Source of the DNA: Curtobacterium sp. MCPF17_052
GTDB taxonomy: Bacteria; Actinomycetota; Actinomycetes; Actinomycetales; Microbacteriaceae
Length of the DNA: 64,000 nt
NCBI RefSeq assembly: GCF_003234085.1
Contig: NZ_QKSD01000004.1
Span: forward strand, 1-64,000
Direction: 5' to 3'
Below, piece by piece: positions 52,977-61,920 of the stretch. Numbering within the stretch: the first letter of the stretch is position 1; the number at the start of each line of letters is the position of its first letter. Made by a program: the position numbers and the translations under genes. The notes beneath the pieces were generated by a model that searched no databases, had not been told where the DNA came from, and worked only from the letters and a program-made list of their open reading frames with translations.

Positions 52977-53615
52977 TCACTTGAGGAGGTAGATGACGGC
53001 GAAGAGACCGATCCACACGACGTCGACGAAGTGCCAGTAGTACGACACCACGATCGCGGTGGTGGCTTCCTTGTGCCCGAAGTTCTTCGCGGCGAACCCA
53101 CGCCCGAGCGTGAGGAGGAAGGCGATGAGACCGCCGGTCACGTGCAGACCGTGGAAGCCGGTGGTCATGTAGAAGGCGGAGCCGTAGGCGCTCGAGGAGA
53201 GCGTCATGCCCTCGTGCCAGAGGTTGGCGTACTCGAAGATCTGCCCACAGACGAAGATCGCGCCCATGCAGTAGGTGACGAAGAACCACTCCGTCATGCC
53301 CCAGTCCTTGGGGTTCCAGCTGGTGCGGTGCACCTGGAACCGCTCGGCGGCGAAGACCGCGAACTGGCAGGCGAAGCTCGACAGCACCAGGACGATGGTG
53401 TTCACCGATGCGAACGGCACCTCGAGCTTGGCGCTCTCGGTTGCCCAGAGCTCGGGGGAGGTGCTTCGCAGCGTGAAGTAGATCGCGAACAGGCCGGCGA
53501 AGAACATGACCTCGCTGCCCAGCCACACGATCGTCCCCACGGCAACGGGGTTCGGCCTGTTCAGGACCGGACCGCTGACGGATCTGGAGAGAGGGGTGCT
53601 TGTCACGTCTTCCAT
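52977..53615 (-). CDS. ctaE: Cytochrome c oxidase subunit III CtaE
   Basis: A 212-residue subunit III of the aa3 oxidase, with five to six helices: [57 protein letters not shown], the conserved [17 protein letters not shown] and [20 protein letters not shown]. The start is taken as ATG 53615, but GTG 53606, three codons later, lies 7 bases behind CATAAT and could be the true leaderless start. It is the first gene of the ctaE-qcrCAB operon and diverges from trpD over 70 bp. Confidence 0.94.
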   Translation of the reverse strand: MEDVTSTPLSRSVSGPVLNRPNPVAVGTIVWLGSEVMFFAGLFAIYFTLRSTSPELWATESAKLEVPFASVNTIVLVLSSFACQFAVFAAERFQVHRTSWNPKDWGMTEWFFVTYCMGAIFVCGQIFEYANLWHEGMTLSSSAYGSAFYMTTGFHGLHVTGGLIAFLLTLGRGFAAKNFGHKEATTAIVVSYYWHFVDVVWIGLFAVIYLLK

Positions 53616-53619
53616 TATG
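53614..53619 (-). promoter_or_regulatory. -10 hexamer of the ctaE-qcrCAB operon
   Basis: CATAAT on the minus strand overlaps the first possible ctaE codon and lies 7 bases before GTG 53606. If this is the promoter, translation starts at the GTG on a leaderless mRNA. Confidence 0.4.
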
Positions 53620-53673
53620 GCGGAAACCCCCGACAGTGTTTTCGCAGGCAACTGGCGGGTCCTCCAGAATCAG

Positions 53674-53679
53674 TACGAT
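53674..53679 (+). promoter_or_regulatory. -10 hexamer for leaderless trpD
   Basis: TACGAT is followed after 6 bases by the trpD ATG, with no Shine-Dalgarno sequence. Confidence 0.55.
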
Positions 53680-53685
53680 CGAGCC

Positions 53686-54750
53686 ATGTCTGACGTACTC
53701 TCCTGGCCCTCGGTGATCAGCGCGCTCATGGCGCGCGAGGACCTCTCGATCAGGCAGTCCACATGGGCCATGGAGCAGATCGTGCAGGGCGAGGCGACCT
53801 CCGCCCAGATCGCCGCCTTCGCCGTGGCCCTCCGCGCGAAGGGCGAGACGGTCGACGAGGTCGTCGGTTTCCGCGACGCGATCCTCGACGCCGCCGTGCC
53901 GCTCGATGTCGACCCGATGGCCCTCGACATCGTCGGCACGGGCGGGGACGTCGTCGGCACCGTCAACATCTCGACCATGGCCGCGATCGTCATCGCCGCG
54001 GCGGGTGTGCCCGTCGTGAAGCACGGCAACCGGGCGAGCTCGTCCAAGTCCGGGTCGAGTGACGTGCTCGCCGCCCTCGGTCTCGACCTCACGATGGACG
54101 CCGCGCGTGTCGCCGAGACCTTCCGGCGTGTCGGTCTGACCTTCGCGTTCGCCAGCGCGTTCCACCCCGGATTCGCCCACGCAGGCCCGGCCCGCCGCGA
54201 GATCGGCGTGCCGACGGTGTTCAACTTCCTCGGCCCGCTGGTCAACCCGGCGCGCTGCGAGGCGAACGCCGTGGGCGTGGCGCAGCTCGAACTCGTGCCG
54301 ATCATCACCGGCGTGTTCCAGACCCGGGGTGCGACCGCGCTCGTGTTCCGCGGCGACGACGGCCTCGACGAACTCACCACCACCGGCCACAGCCACATCT
54401 GGGAGGTGTCCGGCGGGCGCATCACGGAGCACGACCTGGACCCGCGCGACCTGGGCATCGCCCACGCCCGGATCGAGGACCTGCTCGGCGGCGAGCCGGC
54501 GGAGAACGCGGCGATCGTCCGGACGGTGCTGGCCGGCGAGACCGGACCGGTGCGCGACATCGTCCTGCTGAACGCGGCGGCCGGACTGGTGTCCTTCCGT
54601 CTCGCGCAGGACCCGACCGAGGCCGACCGTCCGATCCTGCAGCGCTTCCGCGAGCAGCTGGTCGTCGCGTCGGGATCGATCGACTCCGGCGCCGCCATGC
54701 GCAAACTGGACGAGTGGGTCGGCGTGGCCCCCGCCTCCGACCCGGCCTGA
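53686..54750 (+). CDS. trpD: Anthranilate phosphoribosyltransferase
   Basis: A 354-residue enzyme of tryptophan synthesis that joins anthranilate and PRPP. The PRPP site DIVGTGGDVVGTVNIST near 86, KHGNRASSSKSGSSDVL near 112, and the FAHAGPARREIGVPTVFNFL stretch near 165 are all present. The length is normal. The ATG at 53686 is preferred over a longer open frame that is antisense to ctaE. No other trp gene is nearby; trpD next to the oxidase/bc1 genes is the usual actinobacterial arrangement. A strong hairpin ends the unit. Confidence 0.95.
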   Translation: MSDVLSWPSVISALMAREDLSIRQSTWAMEQIVQGEATSAQIAAFAVALRAKGETVDEVVGFRDAILDAAVPLDVDPMALDIVGTGGDVVGTVNISTMAAIVIAAAGVPVVKHGNRASSSKSGSSDVLAALGLDLTMDAARVAETFRRVGLTFAFASAFHPGFAHAGPARREIGVPTVFNFLGPLVNPARCEANAVGVAQLELVPIITGVFQTRGATALVFRGDDGLDELTTTGHSHIWEVSGGRITEHDLDPRDLGIAHARIEDLLGGEPAENAAIVRTVLAGETGPVRDIVLLNAAAGLVSFRLAQDPTEADRPILQRFREQLVVASGSIDSGAAMRKLDEWVGVAPASDPA

Positions 54751-54863
54751 GACGCCGGCGGCGACGCGGGACGCCGCCGAGTACCCGGACACCGCCGGTT
54801 GCGGCGGCGTCTCACGGACACCGAGGCGTCTCGGCGGAAGGCACACAGGCAGGCACACGCAAC

Positions 54864-54913
54864 AGACGGGAGGCCCGTACCGGTTCTGCGGAACCGGTAC
54901 GGGCCTCCCGTCT
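54864..54913. terminator. Bidirectional hairpin terminator between trpD and glpK
   Basis: AGACGGGAGGCCCGTACCGG plus TTC pairs perfectly over 23 bp with its reverse complement, with a TGCG loop. It serves both convergent genes and has the shared GACGGGAGGCCCGT core of the hairpin family. Confidence 0.9.
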
Positions 54914-54934
54914 GGAGCGGTCAGGCGACCCGCG

Positions 54935-56446
54935 TCAGCGGACGTCCTCGTCGACCCAGTCGAAGGTCTTCGTGACGGCCTTCTTCCAGAGGCGGAGGGT
55001 GCGCTCGCGCTCGGCGGCGTCGAGCTGGGGCTCCCAGCGCTTGTCCTCCTGCCAGTTGGCACGGAGCTCGTCGAGGTTCGCCCAGAACCCGACGGCCAGG
55101 CCGGCCGCGTAGGCGGCACCGAGCGCCGTGGTCTCGGCGACCACCGGGCGGACCACGGGGACGTCGAGGATGTCGGCCTGGAACTGCATGAGCGCGTCGT
55201 TGGCGGTCATGCCGCCGTCGACCTTGAGCTCCGTGAGCTCGACGCCGGAGTCCGCGTTGACGGCGTCCAGGACCTCGCGGGTCTGGAGTGCCGTCGCCTC
55301 GAGGGCCGCCCGGGCGATGTGCCCCTTGTTGACGTACCGGGTGAGGCCGACGAGCGCGCCGCGGGCGTCCGGACGCCAGTACGGCGCGAAGAGACCCGAG
55401 AAGGCCGGGACGAAGTAGACGCCGCCGTTGTCCTCGACCGTCGTGGCGAGGGTCTCGACCTCGGGCGCGCTGCCGATGATGCCGAGGTTGTCGCGGAGCC
55501 ACTGGATGAGCGAGCCGGTGACGGCGATGGAACCCTCGAGGGCGTAGTGCGTCTCCTGGTCGCCGAGCTTGTAGCCGACGGTGGTGAGCAGGCCGTTCTC
55601 GGAGCGGACGATGTCCGTGCCGGTGTTGAAGATGAGGAAGTTGCCGGTGCCGTAGGTGTTCTTCGACTCGCCCTGGTCGAACGCCGCCTGGCCGAAGGTC
55701 GCCGCCTGCTGGTCGCCCAGGATGCCGGCGATCGGGACCTCGCGGAGGAGGCTCGAGGACTCGACGTGGCCGTAGACCTCGGAGGAGCTGACGATCTCCG
55801 GGAGCATCGACTTCGGGACGCCGAAGTCGGCGAGGATGTCGTCGCGCCACTGCAGCGTCTCGAGGTCCATGAACAGGGTGCGCGAGGCGTTCGTGACGTC
55901 GGTCTTGTGGACGCCGCCGTCGGTGCCACCGGTCAGGTTCCAGAGGACCCAGGTGTCGGTGGTGCCGAAGAGCAGGTCGCCGGCCTCGGCCTTCTCGCGT
56001 GCACCCTCGACGTTCTCGAGGATCCAGGCGATCTTCGTGCCGGAGAAGTAGGTCGCCAGGGGCAGGCCGACGATGGCCTTGTAGCGGTCGGTGTCGCCGT
56101 CGGCGAGCTTGTCGACGATCGACTGCGTGCGGGTGTCCTGCCAGACGATGGCGTTGTAGACGGCCTTGCCGGTGGTCTTGTCCCAGACGACCGCGGTCTC
56201 GCGCTGGTTCGTGATGCCGACCGCTGCGACGTCGTGACGGGTGATGTCGGCACGGGAGAGGGCCTGGCCGATGACCTCACGGGTGTTGTCCCAGATCTCC
56301 GCCGGGTCGTGCTCGACCCATCCGGCGCGCGGGAAGATCTGCTCGTGTTCCTTCTGACCGACGGAGACGATCGAACCGGAGTGGTCGAAGACGATCGCTC
56401 GCGTGCTGGTGGTTCCCTGGTCGATGGCGACGATGTAGTCGGCCAT
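54935..56446 (-). CDS. glpK: Glycerol kinase
   Basis: A 503-residue FGGY kinase that makes glycerol 3-phosphate. It has [18 protein letters not shown] near 6, [12 protein letters not shown] near 45, [14 protein letters not shown] near 82, the FGGY signature region from KIAWILENV to [10 protein letters not shown], and VDGGMTAND near 408. The length is normal. ATG 56446 lies behind AAGGAG. It follows glpF by 173 bp, a gap that holds a hairpin, and converges with trpD. Confidence 0.95.
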   Translation of the reverse strand: MADYIVAIDQGTTSTRAIVFDHSGSIVSVGQKEHEQIFPRAGWVEHDPAEIWDNTREVIGQALSRADITRHDVAAVGITNQRETAVVWDKTTGKAVYNAIVWQDTRTQSIVDKLADGDTDRYKAIVGLPLATYFSGTKIAWILENVEGAREKAEAGDLLFGTTDTWVLWNLTGGTDGGVHKTDVTNASRTLFMDLETLQWRDDILADFGVPKSMLPEIVSSSEVYGHVESSSLLREVPIAGILGDQQAATFGQAAFDQGESKNTYGTGNFLIFNTGTDIVRSENGLLTTVGYKLGDQETHYALEGSIAVTGSLIQWLRDNLGIIGSAPEVETLATTVEDNGGVYFVPAFSGLFAPYWRPDARGALVGLTRYVNKGHIARAALEATALQTREVLDAVNADSGVELTELKVDGGMTANDALMQFQADILDVPVVRPVVAETTALGAAYAAGLAVGFWANLDELRANWQEDKRWEPQLDAAERERTLRLWKKAVTKTFDWVDEDVR

Positions 56447-56548
56447 TGGTGCTCCTTACGACGGTGTTCGGTGCTGCGGACGGGACGGGTCGACCCGGCC
56501 GCGGGTGTTCGGGTGGTGCAGCGCGGGGCGGCCGCGCGGGTGGCGGGA

Positions 56549-56586
56549 CGCGGCCGCCACGAGGGAGGTGCAGCGTGGCGGCCGCG
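56549..56586 (-). terminator. Hairpin between glpF and glpK
   Basis: CGCGGCCGCCAC and GTGGCGGCCGCG form a perfect 12-bp stem with a 14-base loop inside the operon gap. It may attenuate glpK relative to glpF or stabilise processed mRNA ends. Confidence 0.55.
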
Positions 56587-56619
56587 TCGGTGGTGCTGGT
56601 GGTGCTGGTGGCCCGGTGA

Positions 56620-57342
56620 CTACGCCATCGGGAGCAGCGCGCCGGAGAGGATCGCGGCGAGTGCACCACCGACGAGCGGGCCGACGACCGGGACCCAGGC
56701 GTAGGACCAGTCGCTGGTGCCCTTGCCCTTGATCGGCAGGAGGGCGTGCGCGATGCGCGGGCCGAGGTCACGTGCCGGGTTGATCGCGTAGCCGGTGGGG
56801 CCACCGAGCGAGACACCGATCGCGATCACGAGGAACGCGACCGGGATGGCGCCGAGTTCGGACGGGGTCTTGCCGTTCGTGAAGGCGACGACCACGAACA
56901 CGAGGACGAAGGTGCCGATGATCTCGGTCACCAGGTTCCACGCGTAGTTGCGGATCGCGGGACCGGTGGAGAAGACGCCGAGCTTCGCCGCGGCGTCGGG
57001 CTCCTCGTCGAAGTGCTGCTTGTAGGCGAGCCAGACGATGACGGCACCGATGATCGCGCCGATGAGCTGCGCGAGCCAGAAGAGGAACATCTCGCCGACC
57101 GAGATGTTGCCGATGATGGCCTGCGCGAGGCTGACCGCCGGGTTCAGCTGTCCACCGGACTTGTACGACACGGTGACGCCGGCGAAGACCGCGAAGCCCC
57201 AACCGATCGTGACCATGAGGAAGCCTGCGCCGAAGCCCTTGGACTTCGTGAGCGAGACCGCGGCGACCACGCCGCCACCCAGGATGATGAGCATCGCCGT
57301 GCCGACGAGCTCAGACAGGAATTTGACGCCGATGTCGTCCAC
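56620..57342 (-). CDS. glpF: Glycerol facilitator (MIP/aquaporin family)
   Basis: A 240-residue six-helix channel. The first NPA box is QLNPAVSLAQ near 66 and the second is INPARDLGPRI near 190; the Asp after the second box (NPARD) is the mark of glyceroporins over water channels. GTG 57342 lies behind GGAGGT. It is the first gene of glpF-glpK, and the dha operon is divergent, so together they form a glycerol/dihydroxyacetone use module. Confidence 0.93.
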   Translation of the reverse strand: MDDIGVKFLSELVGTAMLIILGGGVVAAVSLTKSKGFGAGFLMVTIGWGFAVFAGVTVSYKSGGQLNPAVSLAQAIIGNISVGEMFLFWLAQLIGAIIGAVIVWLAYKQHFDEEPDAAAKLGVFSTGPAIRNYAWNLVTEIIGTFVLVFVVVAFTNGKTPSELGAIPVAFLVIAIGVSLGGPTGYAINPARDLGPRIAHALLPIKGKGTSDWSYAWVPVVGPLVGGALAAILSGALLPMA

Positions 57343-57713
57343 CGGTACCTCCGATTTGCTGTGGTCGGGGGCCCCGGCTGAGCACCGGCACTCCCCGTCG
57401 AGTGATTGAGCCCGAGCTTAGTGCTGGGAATTTCCGGAGGGCGATGGACTCGAACCGCAATCCCGTCAAAGTGAACGGACGTGCACGGGTCATGGATGCC
57501 GGGAGACGCGGCGACCGGGTCGGAGGGTGGGGCCGGTGCACGAACGTGCAGAACGGCGGCACACGTGCCCGCGACTGCCCCTGGCGAGGACACCGCACGG
57601 CGGTACAGTGAGCCCGACTCCGGACGACGTCGGCGGTGTGCAGGCGATGGACCGGTGCCGGACATCCGTGTCGTACTCGTGGCACACCCTCGTCACACTC
57701 CCGGAGGCGCAGC
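57343..57713. promoter_or_regulatory. Divergent control region between glpF and dhaK
   Basis: This 371-bp gap must carry both promoters. It contains two palindromes with a GTGCAC or CGTGCA core: CGTGCACG at 57480-57487 and TGCACGAACGTGCA at 57537-57550, plus the repeated CACACCCTCGTCACAC near 57682. No real gene is seen; a 69-residue plus-strand frame at 57402-57611 is Arg-rich and lacks codon bias. The palindromes are candidate operators for a glycerol-responsive regulator that is not in this window. Confidence 0.5.
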
Positions 57714-58715
57714 ATGAAGAAGCTCATCAACGACCCGCAGGACGTCGTCATCGAGACCGTCCGGGGGTTCGCCCTCGCCCACGCCGAACACGTCGTGCTC
57801 GTCGAGGACCCGGTCCACCTGTACCGCCGTGACGCCCCGGTGTCGGGCAAGGTCGGCATCGTCAGCGGTGGCGGCAGCGGACACGAGCCCCTGCACGCCG
57901 GCTTCGTCGGGTACGGCATGCTCGACGCCGCCGTCCCGGGCCCCGTGTTCACCAGCCCGACGCCCGACCCGATCGTCGCCGCCACCAAGGCCGTCGACGG
58001 GGGAGCGGGCGTCCTGCACATCGTGAAGAACTACACCGGGGACGTCCTGAACTTCGAGACCGCCGCCGAGCTCGCCGCGATGGACGACGTCCGGGTCGAG
58101 AGCGTCGTGGTGGACGACGACGTCGCCGTGCAGGACTCGCTGTTCACCGCCGGTCGCCGCGGGGTCGCGGGCACCGTCGTGGTGGAGAAGTGCGCGGGCG
58201 CCGCCGCCGAACGTGGCGACGATCTGGACGCCGTCGCGGCCGTGGCCCGCCGCGTCAACGAGGTGACGCGGTCCATGGGGCTCGCGCTGGCCTCCGGGAC
58301 CGTCCCGCACGCCGGCGAGCCGTCCTTCACGCTGGCCGATGACGAAGCCGAGCTCGGCATCGGCATCCACGGCGAGCCCGGCCGGGAGCGGATCCCGATG
58401 GCGCCGGCGGACGAACTGGTCGACCGGGTGCTCGAGCCGATCCTGACCGACCTGCACGCACCGGCCGGGGCGCAGCTGCTCCTGCTCGTCAACGGCATGG
58501 GCGGGACCCCGCAGTCCGAGCTCTACATCGCCTACCGACGCGCCGCCGAGGTCCTCTCGGATCGTGGCTACACCGTCGCGCGTAGCCTGGTCGGCAACTA
58601 CGTCACCTCCCTCGAGATGCAGGGGTTCTCGCTCACCGTCACGGTGCTCGACGAGGACCTCACGGCACTCTGGGACGCGCCGGTGGAGACGCCGTCGCTC
58701 CACTGGGGACGCTGA
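57714..58715 (+). CDS. dhaK: Dihydroxyacetone kinase subunit DhaK
   Basis: A 333-residue substrate-binding subunit of PTS-dependent dihydroxyacetone kinase. It has GIVSGGGSGHEPLHAGFVG near 44, TSPTPDPIVAATKAV near 80, NYTGDVLNFETA near 106, and the covalent-binding His in GIGIHGEPG near 219. ATG 57714 follows GGAGG; the open frame upstream to 57636 is not supported. First gene of dhaKLM. Confidence 0.94.
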   Translation: MKKLINDPQDVVIETVRGFALAHAEHVVLVEDPVHLYRRDAPVSGKVGIVSGGGSGHEPLHAGFVGYGMLDAAVPGPVFTSPTPDPIVAATKAVDGGAGVLHIVKNYTGDVLNFETAAELAAMDDVRVESVVVDDDVAVQDSLFTAGRRGVAGTVVVEKCAGAAAERGDDLDAVAAVARRVNEVTRSMGLALASGTVPHAGEPSFTLADDEAELGIGIHGEPGRERIPMAPADELVDRVLEPILTDLHAPAGAQLLLLVNGMGGTPQSELYIAYRRAAEVLSDRGYTVARSLVGNYVTSLEMQGFSLTVTVLDEDLTALWDAPVETPSLHWGR

Positions 58716-58777
58716 CACCGCACCACGACTCCGCTCACGACGCCGACCAGCCGGTCGGCCGCACGAAGGGACACACC

Positions 58778-59404
58778 TTGTCGCTCGACACCGCCTGGGC
58801 CATCGACTGGGTCCGCCGCACCGCCGCCACCATCGACGAGCACCGGGCGGAGCTGATCACGCTCGACCGCGAGATCGGCGACGGCGACCACGGTGAGAAC
58901 CTCGACCGGGGGTTCCGCGCGGTGGTCGTCGCGCTCGACGACGCGGATCCCGAGACGCCGGGTGCGGTGTTCAAGCTCGTCGCGACGAAGCTCATCTCCA
59001 CCGTGGGCGGCGCGGCCGGTCCGCTGTTCGGCACGGCGTACCTCAAGGCGGCCCAGGCGGCAGGTGATGCCACCGAACTCGACGCCGACACGCTGGTCGC
59101 CGTCCTGACCGCAGCCCGCGACGGCGTCGTCTCCCGCGGCAAGGCCGAGGTCGGCGACAAGACGATGATCGACGCGTGGACGCCGGCCGTCGACGCCGCA
59201 GCCGCAGCCGCCGCCGCGGGGGAGACCCCGCAACGGGTGCTCGCGGCCGCGGCCGACGCAGCAGCGACCGGTGCCGCATCGACCGACGAGCTGGTCGCCC
59301 GGAAGGGACGCGCGAGCTACCTCGGCGACCGCGCGGTCGGGCACCGTGACCCCGGTGCCCAGTCGAGCGCCTACGTCCTCCGTGCCGCCGTGGACGCGGC
59401 ATGA
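58778..59404 (+). CDS. dhaL: Dihydroxyacetone kinase subunit DhaL
   Basis: A 208-residue ADP-binding subunit that receives the phosphate from DhaM and gives it to dihydroxyacetone on DhaK. The Asp-rich ADP/Mg site EIGDGDHGENLDRG near 29 and GGAAGPLFGTAY near 74 are clear, and GDKTMIDAWTP near 125 and GRASYLGDRAVGHRDPGA at the end are conserved. It starts at TTG 58778 behind GAAGGGA, 63 bp after dhaK, and overlaps dhaM by 4 bases. Confidence 0.94.
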   Translation: MSLDTAWAIDWVRRTAATIDEHRAELITLDREIGDGDHGENLDRGFRAVVVALDDADPETPGAVFKLVATKLISTVGGAAGPLFGTAYLKAAQAAGDATELDADTLVAVLTAARDGVVSRGKAEVGDKTMIDAWTPAVDAAAAAAAAGETPQRVLAAAADAAATGAASTDELVARKGRASYLGDRAVGHRDPGAQSSAYVLRAAVDAA

Positions 59405-60126
59405 GCGTCGGCATCCTGGTCGTCTCGCACAGCGCCGCCGTCGCGCAGGGCACGGTGGACATCGCACGACAGATGGCCGGCGACGTGCAGCTCGTCGCGG
59501 CCGGTGGGACCGACGAAGGCGGCATCGGCACCTCGTTCGAGGCGATCACCGCCGGCATCGAACAACTCGCCGGGACCGACGGCGTGGTCGTGCTGTGCGA
59601 CCTCGGATCGGCCTACCTGACGACGGACACGGCGCTCGACTTCCTGGACGACGAGCTGCGTGCCCGCGTGCACGTCTCGGACGCCCCGGTCGTCGAGGGG
59701 ACCGTCGCGGCGGCCGTCGCCGCCCAGACCGGGGGCGACGTCGACGCGGTCCTCGCGGCTGCTGCGAGCGCATCCGGGACCACGGCCGGGACCGGCGCCG
59801 GCGCGGACGACGCGGCCACGGGCCTCCCGGGAGGCACGCCGACGGTCTCCGACGCCGGTGCGGCCGACGGGACCAACGCGACCGCCACCGTCGAGCTCGT
59901 CAACGCGTCGGGCCTGCACGCCCGTCCCGCTGCGGAGTTCGTGAAGACGGCGGCGAAGCACGACGCCTCGGTCCGGGTGAACGGGGTCGACGCGAAGAGC
60001 CTCCTGGCGATCATGGCGCTCGCGCTGCCGAAGGGTGCGACGGTGACGATCGTGGCGTCCGGCCCGGACGCCCGGGCCGCGGTCGATGCGCTGGCGGACC
60101 TGGTCCGATCCGGCTTCGGCGAGTAG
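59401..60126 (+). CDS. dhaM: PTS phosphocarrier DhaM (EIIA-HPr fusion)
   Basis: A 241-residue phosphotransfer protein. The N-terminal EIIA-mannose-like domain (1-125) has VSHSAAVAQG with the phospho-His near 9 and CDLGSAYLTTD near 66. An Ala/Gly/Thr-rich linker (125-155) leads to an HPr domain with the phospho-His in NASGLHARPAAEFVK near 173. It lacks the enzyme I-like third domain of the E. coli protein. It phosphorylates DhaL using PEP via EI and HPr. The last gene of dhaKLM, followed by a long imperfect hairpin. Confidence 0.93.
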   Translation: MSVGILVVSHSAAVAQGTVDIARQMAGDVQLVAAGGTDEGGIGTSFEAITAGIEQLAGTDGVVVLCDLGSAYLTTDTALDFLDDELRARVHVSDAPVVEGTVAAAVAAQTGGDVDAVLAAAASASGTTAGTGAGADDAATGLPGGTPTVSDAGAADGTNATATVELVNASGLHARPAAEFVKTAAKHDASVRVNGVDAKSLLAIMALALPKGATVTIVASGPDARAAVDALADLVRSGFGE

Positions 60127-60131
60127 TCCCT

Positions 60132-60207
60132 CCCGCGGACCGCAACGTGGGCGGTTCCTCGCAGCATCACTCCGTTGCGCGGCGACGCCGACGTTGCGTT
60201 CCGCGGG
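60132..60207. terminator. Long imperfect inverted repeat after dhaM
   Basis: CCCGCGGACCGCAACGT (60132) pairs with ACGTTGCGTTCCGCGGG (60191) with one mismatch over 17 bp, across a 42-base interior that can pair further. It covers the convergent gap between dhaM and the XRE regulator. Confidence 0.6.
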
Positions 60208-60210
60208 CGG

Positions 60211-61035
60211 TCAGACGCGCTGGAGGCCCGTGACCCGCAACAGGTCCAGTCGCGAAGCGTCGTCACTGCCGGGCACCACCGTGTAGACGACGATCCGCAG
60301 GTCGCTGCCCGGCACCGAGAGGGTGTCGCAGTCGACCTCGATCGGACCGACCGGGGTCTGCAGGGTCTTCCGGCTGGTCCGGTGCTCGGCGATCCGCGCC
60401 TCGCCCCAGCGCCGTTCGAACTCCGGGCTCGTCGCCCGCAGGTCCCGCACCAGCTCGGCGAGGCGCCGGTCGTCCGGGTAGCGGCCGAGGGCGGTGCGGA
60501 GGTCGGCGGCGAGGTCGGACGCGAACGCCTCGGCGTGCTCGTCGTCGAACTCCACGCCGGCGTGCCCGTCGGTGAAGAACTGCCAGACGAGGTTCGCGGA
60601 ACGACCCTGCCACCGGTCGACGTCCCCCGTCGCGGCAGCCCACAGCTCGTTGCGGTGCAGCAGGTCGTGGCTGGCCGTGAAGACGGCGAGCGGCACGTCC
60701 GTCAACCGGTCGACGATCCGCTGCACGCCAGGTGTGATGTGCCGGGGGACGAGCCCATGTGTCGGGGGAGCGGCACCGGCGACGCGGAACAGGTGGTCGC
60801 GCTCCTGCTCGGTCAGGCGGAGTGCGGTGGCCAGAGCGGCGAGCAGCTGCGGTGACGGGTTCGTCGCACGGCCCTGTTCGAGTCGCACGACGTAGTCGAC
60901 GCTGACCCCGGCGAGGGCGGCCAGTTCCTCACGTCGGAGGCCCGCGGTGCGTCGTCCGGCGCCGGCGGGCAGGCCGACCTCGGCTGGGGTGACCCGGTCG
61001 CGCCAGGACCGGAGGACGTCGGCGAACTCGCTCAT
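60211..61035 (-). CDS. XRE-family regulator with MmyB-like ligand-binding domain
   Basis: A 274-residue regulator. The N-terminal HTH covers RRTAGLRREELAALAGVSVD to YVVRLEQGRATNPSP (near 29-65), and the C-terminal two thirds (PLAVFTASHDLLHRNELWAA, then NLVWQFFTD and a late SVPGSDLRIVVYTVVPGSD) match the MmyB-like PAS-type ligand domain. This class is usually encoded beside a single short-chain dehydrogenase that it controls, exactly as here (divergent SDR, 118 bp). ATG 61035 was chosen; the frame to 61233 overlaps the SDR. Confidence 0.9.
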   Translation of the reverse strand: MSEFADVLRSWRDRVTPAEVGLPAGAGRRTAGLRREELAALAGVSVDYVVRLEQGRATNPSPQLLAALATALRLTEQERDHLFRVAGAAPPTHGLVPRHITPGVQRIVDRLTDVPLAVFTASHDLLHRNELWAAATGDVDRWQGRSANLVWQFFTDGHAGVEFDDEHAEAFASDLAADLRTALGRYPDDRRLAELVRDLRATSPEFERRWGEARIAEHRTSRKTLQTPVGPIEVDCDTLSVPGSDLRIVVYTVVPGSDDASRLDLLRVTGLQRV

Positions 61036-61153
61036 GCACACATCCTCGCGCGTTTCGGCCAGCGGACCGTGGTACTGCCAGTCCCAGGGTCCGGGGGACA
61101 GCACGTCGAGCGGGGCCTGGGGGAGTGCGGGCGGAGCGAGCACGATGGTCCCC
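61036..61153. promoter_or_regulatory. Divergent promoter region of XRE regulator and SDR
   Basis: A 118-bp gap between the two start codons. CCAGTCCCAGGGTCC near 61078 and repeated GGGG-rich segments are seen, but I found no clean palindrome. Autoregulation of the pair is inferred from arrangement only. Confidence 0.4.
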
Positions 61154-61834
61154 ATGACCACCACACTCATCACCGGGGCGAACCGCAGCCTCGGACTCGA
61201 GACCGCCCGCCGCCTCATCGAGGCCGGCCACACCGTCTACGCCGGCGTCCGGAACCCGGAGGACGCCGACGCCGTGCGTGCCCTCGGCGCCACCGTCGTC
61301 CGCCTCGACGTCACCGACCAGTCCAGCATCGACGAGGCCCTCGCCTCGATCCCCGCGCTCGACGTGCTCGTCAACAACGCCGGCGTCCTGGGGACCTCGT
61401 TCGGCGTGGACGACCTGACGGCGGAGGCGATGGCGTCCGTCCTCGACGCCAACGTCACCGGCATCGTCCGGGTGACGCAGGCGGCACTGCCGCTGCTGCG
61501 CGCCTCGGAGAACCCCGTCATCGTCAACGTCGCGTCCGGGGTCGGCTGGCCGCGGTTCCTCAGCACCCCGGGCCACGACGAGTTCCACGTGCCGAGCATC
61601 CCGTACGCGGCGTCGAAGGCCGCGGTCATCACCCTCACGGTGCAGTACGCGAAGAACCTGCCCGGGTTCCGTGTGAACGTCAGCGACCCGGGCTACACCG
61701 CGACGGACTTCAACGGGCACTCCGGCCACCAGACGGTGACCGAGGGGACCGACGCCACGGTCATGCTCGCGCTCCTCGGTCCGGACGGGCCGACGGGGGA
61801 GTTCCACAACCGGCACGGGCGCGTCGACTACTGA
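61154..61834 (+). CDS. Short-chain dehydrogenase/reductase
   Basis: A 226-residue classical SDR. TLITGANRSLGLETARRL at the N terminus is the cofactor loop, VNNAGV near 75, NVASGVGW near 119 (catalytic Ser) and YAASKAAV near 145 (Tyr and Lys). The Arg in GVRNP after strand 2 favours NADPH. ATG 61154 is used because upstream residues are low-complexity and overlap the regulator. It is controlled, by inference, by the divergent XRE regulator. Its TGA is the first three bases of the 19-bp repeat. Confidence 0.9.
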   Translation: MTTTLITGANRSLGLETARRLIEAGHTVYAGVRNPEDADAVRALGATVVRLDVTDQSSIDEALASIPALDVLVNNAGVLGTSFGVDDLTAEAMASVLDANVTGIVRVTQAALPLLRASENPVIVNVASGVGWPRFLSTPGHDEFHVPSIPYAASKAAVITLTVQYAKNLPGFRVNVSDPGYTATDFNGHSGHQTVTEGTDATVMLALLGPDGPTGEFHNRHGRVDY

Positions 61835-61920
61835 CGTGACCGGCTGGTGCTGACGAGACCGGTCGGTCCTGACGTGACCGGCTGGTACTGACGAGACCGG
61901 CCGGTCCTGACGTGACCGGT
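61832..61920. repeat. 19-bp tandem repeat, 4.7 copies, alternating types
   Basis: Units TGACGTGACCGGCTGGTGC and TGACGAGACCGGTCGGTCC alternate at 61832, 61851, 61870 and 61889, and a partial unit starts at 61908. The first unit contains the SDR stop codon. Confidence 0.9.
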
